The position numbers were made by a program, and so were the translations under genes. Below the pieces are notes generated by a model that was not told the origin of the DNA, searched no databases, and saw only the letters and a list, made by a program, of their open reading frames with translations. From Uloborus plumipes (lineage: Eukaryota; Arthropoda; Arachnida; Araneae; Uloboridae), in NCBI GenBank assembly GCA_038373865.1, contig JAXGGA010000073.1:1-64000 (forward strand): DNA of 64,000 bases, in the 5' to 3' direction. Numbering within the stretch: position 1 is the first letter of the stretch; each line of letters opens with the position of its first letter. Positions 1-11,579 of this stretch are shown here, piece by piece.

Positions 1-2053
1 AAAAATAATTTGTTCGTGAATCTTGTCGCTGATTCTGATGTCGCTGATTGGTCTGTGAAATCTTTTGACAAATAATAAAGTTCACCAGTACAAAAAAGAC
101 AGAGGAATACTGATCTTAACCCTTAAATTCCTGAGTCGTGGGTCTAGTATAGTTTTAAAACTCTGGGTGTACATATATACGCCTATTCACATTCATGATT
201 TTCCTTTCTAAGACATTCAAATAATGTGATTTTAAACCAATACTTTTTTTTATTATGTAACAGGGTAAAAAAGGCTGATTCATATGTTACTATTCTGCAT
301 ATCATTCACAGAGTAAATTTTTAAAATCCCTCCACAAATATGATTCCTCCCATTTTTGTGAGGTTTTTTTTTTTCTTTCTTTCAGTGTTTAGGTTTGAAG
401 TTTTTTTTCCAAGATCTATTCTGTTTTACTTATCGCTTTAATTTTAAAGCGTGAACGACTTTTAGTAAATATTTTTCTATTGAAGCGCAGAAAATTATTA
501 TTCTTGATTCGCAACGCCTATTTAAATAGTTATTTTTAGAAATCTTTATTAAGATAATCGCTATTTTAAAAGAAAAAAAAAACCTGCTTATAATTTATAT
601 TCCAAACAGAATAAAAGAAACGAAGATGTCAAGGTTGAGGTCCAACCCCCATTATGCGCTTCTCTTTTTTTGAAGTTAACTTGTGCCTTCAACTTGGATA
701 TCGGTATGTGAAATCAAGGTTGCATATGTTATGACGTCAGTAGTCTCGAAGGTGACCTTTTCTTGCAATCTTTTACTCTTTTTTTCATATGTAAACCTTT
801 ACTTTGCTACTGGCCATGGGAAGAGCGAGGTTGCTGCTGCTGCATGACAGAAATGATTTCTTGTCCATCGTTGAGTTCTTATTACCCATCGAACTTGAGA
901 TCATTATCGTGCGCACAGATGACACGGAAGAATTCTATCATCTTGAATTTTCACACGATAGTTGTGAATTTTTATAATTCTTCTACGTGCAGATAGATAG
1001 TTGTTAAAGATATACTATTAATGTTTATAAAATTGCAAAAACAGCTTTCTCTCCAATGAAAATTGTTTGCTGGATAGTATGCTGCAAAAGAACAAGCTCA
1101 TCTTCCAGGCAATCGGGCGGGGGGGGGGGGTACATACAACTAAAAACATATAATTTGGAAAAATGCCTTTTAAAATACATAACCAAATGCAGGGGTTCCC
1201 ATACCCCTCAAGCTCAATGGCGCAACCCCCCCCCCCACCCATTTTTTAACAACACTCTGATGCTTTTTATTTTTATCCCTCTTTTTATTTTATGTTATTT
1301 ATTTATTTATTTATTTTTTAATTATTATTTTTTTTTTAAGTTCGAATTATGCGCAGAATAGAATCGCTTTTTTTCTCTTTTTCCAGACATTCCAAACACA
1401 CACACACACACACACACAAGGAAAAATAAATAAATAAATCTTAATAAATTAATAAAAGAAATAATTTAAATAAAAATAAATAAATTAATGAATAATTTTT
1501 ATTAAAAAATCTGTAAATAATTTTAATTTAAAAAAAAATTAATTTTTTTTTTAATTAAGAAAAGCTTTTCCTGAACTCGTATTCTCAGTCTCCTTTTGAT
1601 TTATTTCCAAAGTTGATCACGTATTTTTATTTGCTCAGAAAAACTACCCGTTTAGTTTTTCATGTTGATTTTGGTGTTGCAGTTATTTCGTTAATTGCAC
1701 ACTCACCAACTTCTATGTATTAGAACAATTTGCAAACTTTTCTACCTTCTGCTGAGTTTCTCTGCAACAACACAAACTCCGCAAAGAAGTTAGTTCTTGC
1801 ATTTCTCACCAAAATTCATCAAACAAGCATTTTCAACAAATCGCGCAAAACACCTCTTTTCTGACGTGATATTTCTATCAGAATTTTTTTCTGGTGGATG
1901 TATTTTTCTTTTAAAAACTTTTAGCATTATTTCGTCTTAATTATATTTTGTTATTTTAATGATATGAATGTGGAGAAAAAAAATTAAAAATATTTATACT
2001 TGGAGTTTGTACAGAAACGTAAGTAACGTCAAAAAAAGTAAGTAACGGCAAAT
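1..2053. other. AT-rich stretch without a recognisable gene
   Basis: I see no convincing coding exon here. The stretch holds homopolymer runs, including a G-run near 1119-1128 and a C-run near 1206-1216, a CA microsatellite at 1396-1418 and many A/T-rich tracts. The short open frames around 763-1361 run through low-complexity sequence and are not supported by splice sites or protein-like composition. Confidence 0.6.
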
Positions 2054-3150
2054 CAGTGGTTGGAAAAACTATATTTCTTTTGTAGCGAACTACAACTACA
2101 ACTACTTTGTGAGAAATGTAGTTAACTACGACTACAACTACTTTTTTTTTAATGTAGCGACTAGGGATGCACCGATAAGCAAATTGGCCGATTACCGATT
2201 ACCGATTAATCGGCTAATGATAATCGGCCGATTAATCGGTAGAGCCGATTATTTATTAAGATTATTTTTTTTTAATATTACAGAACTCGCCCTCACTGTT
2301 TTCCCCCTTTCTTTTGCAATTCGGATTTCAGAAATAGCTACTTATTTCTTAATGAGAGAAGATTTGTTTTTCTCCATTTTTCTAATTTTCTAAAAATTCA
2401 TAATATCAAAAGTTTGTCAAATTTCTTTGAACCAATCATAATATTTTTGTGAATAAAATAGCATTAAGAGCCTAGATATGAAAACTATTTTAAAAAAATA
2501 GGGGGGAGCTGTGTGTGTGGTGAGCACTATAATTTAGGGGACTTCTTAATTTAAAATTAATTTTTCAATTATAAGTTGCTATTTATTTCAAGTCTTTAAT
2601 TCTTTGAAAATTAGAGCGTATCTAAAAGCATTAAGCTAAGGAGAAAAGTAATGACACACATTTTGACAATATTGCAAAAATGCTGCAATGTTGTCAAAAT
2701 TTTTTTCCAATCATCCTTTTTTTTCCAATCAGTTTTACGCGTTGTATGGAGTATTTATTTTGTTTCTACTTTGTTCACTTTCATACTGCATGTTATTCTA
2801 GAAAATTACATTTATTTACTGTTACACAACTGTTTATCATAGATTCTTGGTGAAGGTATACTTTAAAAAGTAATATTAAAAAAAATTTTTTTTGCCGATT
2901 AATCGGCAAGATTTTGCCGATTATTAATAATCGGTAAGGTGGCCGATTATGGCCGATTAATCGGTATTGCCGATTAATCGGTGCATCCCTAGTAGCGACT
3001 ACAAACTACTTTTGAATTATAGTCACTACTTCACTACTTTTTAAAAAATAAATAAAATGCATACACCGTTTGAGGATTAACCGAAGAAATTCAAATAGTG
3101 GTTTACATTAATGAATTAACTCATTTGAATATGGATTTTCTTGAGATTCA
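2054..3150. mobile_element. hAT-type MITE (GTAG/CTAC family), copy 1, right end lost
   Basis: It begins CAGTGGTTGGAAAAACTA and continues with repeated GTAGTTGTAGTTAACTAC-type motifs. The same terminus and body occur in full copies at 31239-31837 and 54381-55176. The match to those copies continues through about 3060-3150 (the segment beginning ACCGTTTGAGGATTAACCGA) and then stops, so the far terminus is missing. A second hAT element (2162-2991) interrupts it. Confidence 0.75.
2162..2991. mobile_element. hAT MITE with CCGATTAATCGG iterons
   Basis: The ends are perfect inverted repeats, TAGGGATGCACCGAT and ATCGGTGCATCCCTA. They are flanked by an exact 8-bp duplication, GTAGCGAC, at 2154-2161 and 2992-2999; 8-bp duplications are the hAT signature. 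Both ends carry several copies of the palindrome CCGATTAATCGG, probably transposase-binding subterminal iterons. The 830-bp interior is AT-rich and has no transposase frame. It sits inside the older MITE at 2054. Confidence 0.92.
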
Positions 3151-3730
3151 ACTGGATAAAGTATTTATAAGGAAGGATCTCATTCTCCTTCGTTTGACGA
3201 ATCTTGTGAGGTCTTGGTTGAAACACTTTACGATAAAACCGTTTATGTCATTCCTCTTAGTTGTATCCTTGGATGTTTATACACACACATAAAAGTTGAT
3301 ATTTTTTGTTGCCGTGCATAACCACCTGTCGCGCTGAATTTCTTGGAGGTCGTTTCCTGGTATCTTAAGTGAAATGACTGATTCACCATTTGAACAGCTG
3401 AACCTGAACACTATGTCTAAAAGCGGAGACAGCTTGACGCTAAGATGGAATCTGGATTTTAGTGAGCTAAATTGCTTTTATATAGACAGCTTCTTAAGCT
3501 CTCTACATTGTAAATATTTTATTATTTTTTGTGTATATAGAGAACTATTAAGACTTTTGTTCTTGAATATAACAAAAATATAAAAATAAAGAGAAAACTG
3601 AGCACTATAAAAGCTGACTTGAAGATGTAAAGCGAGGGTCGATAACATTTGCCCACATTGTAGGTGTTAACGCTGATGAAAAATGATAAAAATCTCAATA
3701 AAAATAAAACCAAATACAGAAATATTGCGT
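3151..3730 (+). other. Weak coding-like remnant, unrecognised
   Basis: Two frames look more protein-like than the surroundings: about 3171-3320 (ending at a TAA, with motifs such as ETLYDKTVYVIPLS) and an ATG at 3374 starting MTDSPFEQLNLNTMSKSGDS. AATAAA-like motifs lie near 3586 and 3700. I cannot assign a family or build a splice model. It may be a decayed terminal exon or TE remnant, or chance. Confidence 0.2.
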
Positions 3731-3894
3731 CTTTATTTCAATCTATAAGTTGAGAACGTGGCACTATATACAGAATGCAGTTTAGTTACCGAAAAGTACT
3801 CTTGGATTAATTTTTATTTAAGTTATTTTTCAAAAAAAAAAAAGATTTAACGCCTTTTTTCCAAAAGAAAAAGCTTTTGTTGGGTTCTCGAACT

Positions 3895-4070
3895 AGTTCG
3901 ACGGCCACCTTGTCTAGTTGTCATAGTGGACATGGATGGGGAGGTTCCGGGTTCTAATCCCGGCTCGGGCATAGATGTACTCTCCTCTGTCCTTGTCCTT
4001 TCTTTGTGTGAATGTGTTGTGCTGTGAATGCTTGTCTGCTCTACAAAACGGATCCTTATTTCCAGGGCAG
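3895..4070 (+). mobile_element. tRNA-derived SINE head
   Basis: A split RNA polymerase III promoter is visible. The box A-like TGTCATAGTGG lies at 3919-3929 and the box B-like GGTTCTAATCC at 3950-3960, inside a T-arm-like CCGGG...CCCGG stem. The spacing is that of a tRNA gene, but the acceptor stem is degenerate and the sequence runs into an unrelated body, which is typical of a tRNA-derived SINE rather than a functional tRNA. The 3' limit is uncertain. Confidence 0.6.
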
Positions 4071-6111
4071 CCGTTTGGGGGGGGGGGATACTGGACCTCT
4101 AGTACCGGGGCCCGGAGCTTTTGGGGGGCCCGTAAGGTTATGAACATGTTTTTCCAGTTTTAGTGTCAATAATTTCATCAAAAAAAAAAAGCTGTTTTTC
4201 AAAAAAAAAAAAAAAAAAAAAATCTCGCTTTCCATTACCGATTCTCAATATGAAACAATTGCTAGTACAAACACTAATGAATGAAACACGCTTGCGCAAA
4301 GGAAATTGCACCGCTTTTTAAAATCATCTGACGATACAAATAACGTGAAAATAAAATCAGGTGCACACTTTCGCAACTAAAAAAAAAAAGTTTAACCGAA
4401 AACAGTTTTTTCTCTCTCTTTTTTTTTACAATTGCAAATGTGCTGAAACGAAGGCAAAAAAATATGCAATTTGGGGAGCGGGGTGCATGGGGGGCCCGGC
4501 ATTAAAATTGGTACCGGGCCCCATCGCTGGTAGTGGCGGCCCTGCTTATTTCATGTGTGTTCTGTGGAAGTCGGACTTCAAACCAAATTAGGGTACACTG
4601 TGCAGTACCCAGTACTCGTTACCCCCCTCCCCCTGCAAGCACTCCACCTGCAATCGCAATTTTGATGGCGATTCGAAAAATTTGGAGACAACATTGCAAC
4701 ACTGAGATTCTTTAAATGCCTAATTTCCTTCTCATTAGATATGCATGCATTAGCGTACATAGATTTAGGTGCACCTCTCCTTGAAAGATTTGTAAGTGCA
4801 CATCCATCTCCCCATTCAAATACAAAAAATATTTTCCCCCTCATAGTGCTATTTCTCTGGATCGCGCGCCCCGAAAACCCCGTGCTCCCCCACTGCGCTT
4901 CCGGAGCTGCGGGGCCGCTGTGTACGCCACTGTATGCTGTATGTATGCATCATTGTTATACCATTGAAAAAAAAATTGAATTTCATTCGGAAAATTGTCA
5001 ATTTCCCTCCTCCCAAAAATTTTCACTTGGGCTCCCCTATCCTAGATCAGTAAATTCCGTCATTTGTAAGTCCCTGTATTCACCCTGTTAGCAATGCTAC
5101 TCGACAGAAGACTTTCACTTAACGAATTTTTCTTAGGCAGATTTTAATTCCTCCTTTGTCCTTTCTGAACAAAATTGCTTTAAAAACTTTAGCCGCGAAG
5201 TTTTTCCTTCGATTAATCATCACGCCTTCGTCCGGAGTGAAAGTGGATGCGTTGGATCGATGCCAAGAATGATGTCTGTGTCGTTGAACCTTTAGTGAAC
5301 GCTCACAGTAGACGGTGGTTCTAAGCTTAGGGGCGGCTCACTGGGCCGACGGGAGGCCATGTCATCCTCGTCGGAAACTAGAGGTCCGGCTCGAGCTCAG
5401 AATAGTGTAAAATTTTTTACATTTCATGTGGGAGGGGGCCCAGCGACTAAACTGACAAGGGGCGCACCGTGGCGACTTCATGGCCGGGTAATCCGGGAAA
5501 CCGTCCATGCACAGACAGGGGGCAAGGGAGGCGACTGCCCCCTCACTTCCAAATGTAAAGGGACCTTGCCCCCACACTTTTCAGAGTTAAAAAGTAATGT
5601 TCAATGAAAAAATGATTTTTTTTACTCAATGGATTTATTTCACACACACACAAAAAAAAAGCTGAATATTCCTCAAAATCGACTTTTTTTTTCATGTTAC
5701 TTCATAAAAATGGAGCTTTGAATCGGAATGGGGCCTTCGGTCATAATTTTTGATTCACTTCACGGACATTTTTTACAGGTCATTTAATCAGAAACGTTAA
5801 AATTCAATCATAACAAAATGTTGCTATAAAAAAAAAAAAAAAAGTTTTTGGAGCTGCTGCTCCAACCCCATTTTATATGACCCCCCACTTTTCTGTGCAC
5901 CAGCCGCCTGTGCGGTAAATGGCCCCGGGATTGGTGGGACTCCGCGTTGACTCAATTATTACTGACTTCATGAGAAACAGTTATCAAAAGCTATAAGGAT
6001 TAACCTAAAGGGTTGGGGGGGGGGGTAAATTGTGTGTACTCATAACAAATTACACACAAAAAAACAGCAAAAACCATAGCCACTTACATGTAAAAACATT
6101 GATTTCCAAAA
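4071..6111. other. Transposon debris, no gene
   Basis: This mosaic contains fragments of GC-rich TE termini (GGGGCCCGG-type motifs near 4105 and 4490-4525, a TACGCCACTG end near 4925), poly(A) runs (4183, 4202-4222, 5829-5843) and homopolymer G/C tracts. The open frames on both strands at 4361-5607 lie in these GC-rich TE ends and shadow each other. No coding evidence. Confidence 0.55.
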
Positions 6112-6181
6112 GTAGGAAGCAAGGGCGTAGCCAGTATTCACGTTAGGGGGGTGCTGGTGCAAGCAGTGGAACCCCAATAGG

Positions 6182-6196
6182 AGGTCACTGTGACCT
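6182..6196. promoter_or_regulatory. Estrogen-response-element-type IR3 palindrome, left arm
   Basis: The sequence AGGTCACTGTGACCT is two AGGTCA half-sites in inverted orientation with a 3-bp spacer, set in a 19-bp perfect palindrome. It matches the classical vertebrate ERE consensus. Whether any arthropod nuclear receptor binds it here is unknown. It is part of the MITE's terminal inverted repeat. Confidence 0.6.
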
Positions 6197-6555
6197 CCCA
6201 AAAAGTTCTAATCCGATACAAATTGTCTGATGAAATTTGAAAACAGTGAGACAGTATTGCAAGGCTGAACTTCTTTATTTTATTTATTATTTTTTTCTTT
6301 AATTAATTAATTTATTTTCGTGATGCCTCACGTCTCTTTTGGTAGACATAGATAAGTATGCATTCTTGTATTTTATTTATTTATTTTTTAATCATTCAGT
6401 AAAGTTCTGAGTTTCATTCGGTAAATTAAAAATTTTCTTTTCAAAAACAGACAAGCTTACTATCATTTTCTGAAAAGTAATTAATACTAGATATGATAAC
6501 GCAGTTTATATAAAGCTCCCAAAAATTAGCATAAAAGACAAATAAATAAAATGGG

Positions 6556-6570
6556 AGGTCACGGTGACCT
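6556..6570. promoter_or_regulatory. Estrogen-response-element-type IR3 palindrome, right arm
   Basis: The sequence AGGTCACGGTGACCT lies within a 21-bp perfect palindrome around the central G at 6563. It is the mirror counterpart of the motif at 6182, with a different spacer base, so the half-sites are conserved between the arms while other positions of the inverted repeat differ. Confidence 0.6.
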
Positions 6571-6647
6571 CCCATTGGCTCTGATCTAGGGGGTGCAGCC
6601 CCTGCACCCCCCTAGCTACGCCCTTGGTAGGAAGGTGAGAATTGACC

Positions 6648-7166
6648 CATGGGTGTATATTAGGTGTGGGCCCAGGGGGCCAGGGCCCCTCCCAAAATGA
6701 ACGAATATTGTCCCAAAATAATTTTAAAATGTGTTTTCAAGAAAGAAAGTTTCCAAATTTCTCCCCCTTTTGCCAGACATCAACAAAGATAATTTGAAAT
6801 TGCAGTTAAGAACCTCAACGCTGAAAAATTTCCAGGAGAGCTCTCAAAACCCTTTTCTATCATTGAAGTTTCGAAAATTTTCTGAGAGAGAGCACCTTAC
6901 CACCTCGTTTTCTTTCAAAAAATTTTTGCATAAAATTGCGAATTTAAAACTTCAATGTCACAAAATTTGTGGGGGCAGCTTCTGAATCCATACTTTTTTC
7001 CTAACGTCGTTTTAGGAAGCCTAAAATGGGTTTTCAAGACATCAATTTTAAAACATCTCCAGTAGAGGCATCCCGAGCCACCTTCTTTTCTCTAAAGTCT
7101 GAAATAAGCTTGGCTATGCTTGGTTACTTCGGCCCCCTCCAAAATTCAAACATATATACGCCACTG
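6648..7166. mobile_element. Degenerate hAT MITE
   Basis: The left end CATGGGTGTATATT and right end ATATATACGCCACTG are imperfect inverted repeats. Flanks ATTGACC (6641-6647) and ATTGACAC (7167-7174) look like one decayed 8-bp duplication. GGGCCC-rich motifs lie just inside both ends. It begins 14 bp beyond the preceding MITE's duplication. An open frame at 6731-6985 is not protein-like. Confidence 0.6.
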
Positions 7167-7174
7167 ATTGACAC

Positions 7175-8515
7175 CTCTTCTAAACTCCTTAAATGACGGA
7201 CTATTTTGATTTTTCAGAGTACATACATTTTATTCACAATTAATATTATCAAAAATTGTTGTATAGTAATTTTTTTCTGTAGAAAGGAGGGCCCCGTGGA
7301 CACAAATTGCTCAGGACCTCGCAAGAACTCTAGCAGCTACCGGCAAAAGCTCATTATTTCGGTTTAGGAATGTCCATCTTCAAGATTTGAATCAATGATA
7401 AAACAATTTTAGCATTTATGTTTCAAGCTTTAGAGAAAAGAAATATCTATCACAAACACGTTCTAAATTAAATCAAGAAACTACATATTAGAAGCACCAG
7501 TAGGCCCGTCTTTTTTGACATCAGGAAATGATAATTGCTCCCTGGCTCCCTCCCCCTCAACAGCTTTTAGAGACATAATATAATTATGCATTTATGTATG
7601 TATTTTGCTGTTTTTTCCATGTAAAAAGTAATGAGGATATAACCCTTTGCGATTGATCTTGTATGGCTTTGAAAATAATTATGTTTTTTTTTTTGTTGAT
7701 TCCCGTCGAAATACAAGTTTTATGCTGATTGGAAAAAAATATTTTGTTGTTAAAAAACGAATTTTCAAAGGAAAATGACCAGGAAAAAAAAAACGTATTC
7801 ATGACGCATGGTGTTAAAAAAAAAAAAATAAATAAATAAACGCCTTTAGAACCGTGTCTTTGTACCTTCGTACGTCTAAAGCCATGTGCATGAGCACTGG
7901 CAGAATCATTGGCAAGAGGGTGCACCCGAATAAAATTTTTTTTTACAAAAAATTATGAAAAAAAAAACCCTTCACCTAAAAAAGAAAGAAAAATTAACGT
8001 AAAAAATGAGTAAAATATCATTTTACTAAAAAATTGTGCAAAAAAAAAAAAAAAAAAAAGAAAGAAAGAAATGTGTAAAAAAAAATCAGTTTTTATTTAA
8101 TTTCTAAAAAAACTTTACCCCCCCCCCCCCTAAAAAAAGTTAGGGGGTTCCTGGCGGCGCCCATGGTTAATGGTGCTCACCAAGAAGGGGCGCGCCATTG
8201 TGAGTTGCGCCATTGAAATTTTTCGGAAGGTTGTTTAATGGTGTTGAAAACAGCGCTTCTAGGTGGCGTTGGTATTTTTCTCTTTTTTTTGGGTGGTGGG
8301 GGGGGGGCTGCGTCATTGCTGTCCTGTTGAACCCCCAAACCCTCTTCGAAAAATTGTCATTCAAGATATATTTTTCGAAAACGTAAACAGCAAAAAACAA
8401 ATGGGAAAAAACAAAAGACAGTTGTCACTTGCGACGCACTACAACTTAAATTTACGCTTTCTTTGGTTAAAATTTCTGAAAAAATATACCAATACTCCCC
8501 TAATTACTTTCTGAT
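7175..8515. other. Transposon debris, no gene
   Basis: This stretch holds poly(A), poly(C) and poly(G) tracts (8041-8059, 8119-8130, around 8300), GGCGCC-type TE terminus motifs at 8150-8220 and long A/T runs. Open frames on the two strands overlap each other and have low-complexity translations. Confidence 0.5.
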
Positions 8516-8519
8516 TTAT

Positions 8520-8745
8520 TCAGTTGAGAGATAGTCGGGATCGGAACTGCTTTGGCAGCGCGCCAAGGACTTCCATAAGGTAAGCCATCTAGCGGGGGAA
8601 TAGGCGCGCAATATATGAAGTTCGAAAAATCAATAAATGAGTCGCCAAAATCGGCGCCGGTTTCTGAGCAACTTTGAGTCACGGAGAGCGGTTTTAACCG
8701 GATTATTACTTTGACTTTAAATACTGTTGTGATTTTACGCTTCAC
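8520..8745. other. CpG-richer block with open frame (minus), possible promoter or 5' exon
   Basis: The block is richer in CG dinucleotides than its surroundings (GCGCGCC, GGCGCCGG). The minus strand is open for 81 codons (8745-8500), including the stretch APIPPLDGLPYGSPWRAAKA, which I do not recognise. On the + strand a consensus splice donor, AAG|GTAAGC, occurs at about 8579. Either a noncoding + strand first exon or a minus-strand coding exon is possible. Confidence 0.25.
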
Positions 8746-8759
8746 TTCATAACTTGTAG

Positions 8760-10286
8760 ACTTTTACCTGTTTCGAAAATTTACGATTGATCCAATATCC
8801 GTGAAGAAATTTTCTAAAACTGTCAAAATTGCGAACTGCGTACTAACGTCCTACTATCAGCGTACTATGATGAATGCTTGACCCAGGTTTATCAGCTGGC
8901 TTAGCTGGCTATTATTTTCACCAGGTAAAAAATTCCACTTCTCTCACTTGTTGCATGGGACAATATTTTATTTGAAACCTGTGTTTGTGTAAAAAAGAAG
9001 AAAACCCAGTTTGACATATCTATGGCTATTGTTGTGTTGCTATTGTATAATGTTAAATTAAGCCTAATATTTCTAGTATATAGTAAACAAACGAATGTGT
9101 TTTACAAACTGCGTAGATTAAATTCTGTATAAGTATGTTTTAATCACACACACAATACCTTTAGTCAATTTTACTTCATCCAAAAGAAAACTTTTAGAAT
9201 GTTTTAAATCGTTCGTAAACATATGTCTTACAACTTGTAAACAATTGAGCATTATGTAAACATCTAAGATGACCAATTGTTGACAACAAATTTCCATTTG
9301 TTGCTTTTAAAATATTAAGACCAGATTTACAACACGTAGTTTGACAAATGTTGTATTTATTAATAGTTATAAGCTATAGAAAAGCGTTATAGTCTTGAGG
9401 AAGAAATAAAAACTTTTTAAAAATGTTTTTTTATATTTGAAATTTTGGGAAGAAAGAGGGGTTGCTGTTTGAAGGAGAACTTTTTTTCTGGTGGGTAGAA
9501 AGAATACCTTGTTTCACAAAAAAAGAGCCATGTGGAAAAGATTTTGTGTCACTCTTTTGTAGATTAAATCCTAAGAGCAGAAAATATAAACATTTCCTTG
9601 ATATTCCATGTGTATTTGTGTTAATTATTAATATTTAGCTTTAGAGATTACTATTAGTTTTTCTTTAAAGATAATTTTTAGCTCCTCAATTTCTAATTCG
9701 TAAAAAGGACTTGTTACTAATTGAAAACTTTGATTTTATAGTAATTGTCACTGAGTTGAGACACAATATCCTCAATAGGCATCTCACAAAAGGCGGTTTT
9801 TGGGAAAGTGTATTTTGATGTAGTATTAGTTTAGTTTGCAATGCTTTTTCAGAGAAAAAAAACATCTTGATGAAAAACTTTAATTAGTGGTGAAATGTAT
9901 TTTAAAATTAATATGAATAGAAAAAAATGTGTGCATAAAACAGGGCATCAGTGTTTTTATAATTTAATAGTTATATCCAATTTAACATTAGACTCAGAAA
10001 AAATCTTTTGAAATAATAAGTTTAAATTATAAGCATTAAAACTTTTAAAACTTGATCGGACTATGTTATTATTCAGACTGTAAAATATTGTACCTGAATA
10101 CCAGATTTAATGCTAAAAAAATCAGAATTAAATAAAAGAATTTTAGACCTTTTATCTCGTCATATTTTTGTCGCTCCTCTAAACAAAGAATTAATGGAAC
10201 CAGTGTTAGAAATAAGCGTTTATTAGTTTCACTTTAAGATCAAAATTTTTGCTTTGACACCATAGATACCTGGGCATCAAGTTTGA
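8760..10286 (+). other. AT-rich, mostly intron-like sequence with one weak candidate exon
   Basis: No TE ends and no long frames. The only protein-like segment follows an acceptor TTTTAG near 10145: about 16 codons reading LLSRHIFVAPLNKELMEP before a GT. Together with the terminal exon at 15593 it could belong to a + strand gene whose intron holds the 10295-14445 element, but the evidence is thin. Confidence 0.2.
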
Positions 10287-10756
10287 CACCTAAACATGGG
10301 CGGAGTTAAGGGGGGGCTTAGGGGGGCTAAGCCCCCATGGCCAGGTTATTAGCCCCCCCCCCTGAAGGAAAAAATACCTTTTTTTAAACTAATAAATACG
10401 CACGTCATTCAGGACAAATAACACCGAGAAGATCATGCAATCATTCGGAAACCTGGCTGATGGTGCTTATTAGACCCCCCCCCCCCACCTGAAGAAAAAA
10501 GAATATAAACGAGACAAAGCTTTCTTTCAACATTAGCAGTTGTCATCGCTCTTCAAAAAAAAACCCTCCTAAGAACTAAAATATATTTTTGCTCAGCATT
10601 GAACATTTTACGAGACTTCCTCTTTAGCTTATGCTCTGCTCTACTAATTTTTGTTCATAGTACATCCGTTAACGATATCAAACGGTGAATCTTCCTACCG
10701 AACTATTTTGCTGGGAAACTAAGTGATCTATGTGTTTTTATCTCATGCCTCCGGTC

Positions 10757-11011
10757 CATGGGCGCCCATGTGCGGAATTTTAAGGGAGGGCTCAAATATT
10801 TCTCCCATGGTTTAGTAGGATATTTTTCTCATGCAAAGCAATTTCAGCACAGATTAAAGTTATTTAAATTTGGTATTTTTAATAACTTATTCATTAATGG
10901 CTGAAAAAGAAATGTTTTTATATTTTTACCAAAAAAATAGTACTGAAAGGGAGGAAATTCTAATTTCTAACGGGGGGGGGGGGCTGGAGCCCTCCTTTAT
11001 GGGCGCCCATA
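10757..11011. mobile_element. hAT MITE, 255 bp
   Basis: The ends CATGGGCGCCCATG and ATGGGCGCCCATA are inverted repeats whose tips are themselves palindromic. Flanks CTCCGGTC (10749-10756) and CTCCGGCC (11012-11019) form an 8-bp duplication with one mismatch. Inside, AGGGAGGGCTC and GAGCCCTCCTT motifs mirror each other, separated by AT-rich filler and an 11-bp G-run. Confidence 0.8.
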
Positions 11012-11579
11012 CTCCGGCCTGCAAATATCATTTGAGACCCCATGCACGCAATTAGCTCCACCGCATAGTTACGGCGCTGCTGACATGATTATAGTTCGTC
11101 AAAGTGACAAGGGAAAGGGACTTTGTTTTTACTACAGTCGCAGTACCAACGCTTCTAATATCATTTTATCGTTTGCTATTGAAATGACGAAGAAAAATAT
11201 AATTATTCACAGATTTTTTTTCAGCTTATTTTTCTTTTTCTTTTTTGATTCGGGACCGACAGGGAAGGCGAGAGGAAATGAGGTCATGATGAATGTCAGC
11301 CTAGTATTACAACCGAAGTCTATTCTAGTCTTGGTCTTTCGGTATTTTAACTGATAAACCAAGAAATAGGCAGAGTTGGGGTATTTGATTGCGTGAAATG
11401 TCAAATGCGGTGTTCACGCAATTGCGTGGAACCATCCACTGCCATTTTATCAACAATACTGCTTTTTAAGCGGTTTCAGCAATCATAGTCAAGAATAAAA
11501 CATTCTAATTTTAAACCTGGAGTGAGAAACGATGAGATTGAGGAGTTGGTAGCCAATTCAGAGCAACGTGTAACTAGTA

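Larger units (their letters stand above)
6120..6626. mobile_element. hAT MITE carrying two IR3 hormone-receptor-type palindromes
   Basis: This is a 507-bp element with termini CAAGGGCGTAGC and GCTACGCCCTTG. It is bounded by an exact 8-bp duplication, GTAGGAAG, at 6112-6119 and 6627-6634. Imperfect inverted repeats extend about 80 bp inward and include G-rich motifs (GGGGGGTGC and its complement). Each arm contains a near-perfect palindrome of the AGGTCAnnnTGACCT type, 62 bp from the left end and 56 bp from the right end. The interior is AT-rich and noncoding. The 8-bp duplication and CA...TG ends place it with hAT elements. Confidence 0.93.

Noticed and set aside
3919..3975. Possible functional tRNA gene
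   Set aside because: Boxes A and B are present but the acceptor arms do not pair and a SINE-like body follows. The same applies to 12948-13018.
4361..5607. Cluster of overlapping open frames on both strands
   Set aside because: They coincide with GC-rich TE termini, shadow each other and show no conserved motif.
5332..5912. Possible hAT element with GGGGCGGCT ends
   Set aside because: The putative ends match only over the GGCGGCT core and no 8-bp duplication could be found.
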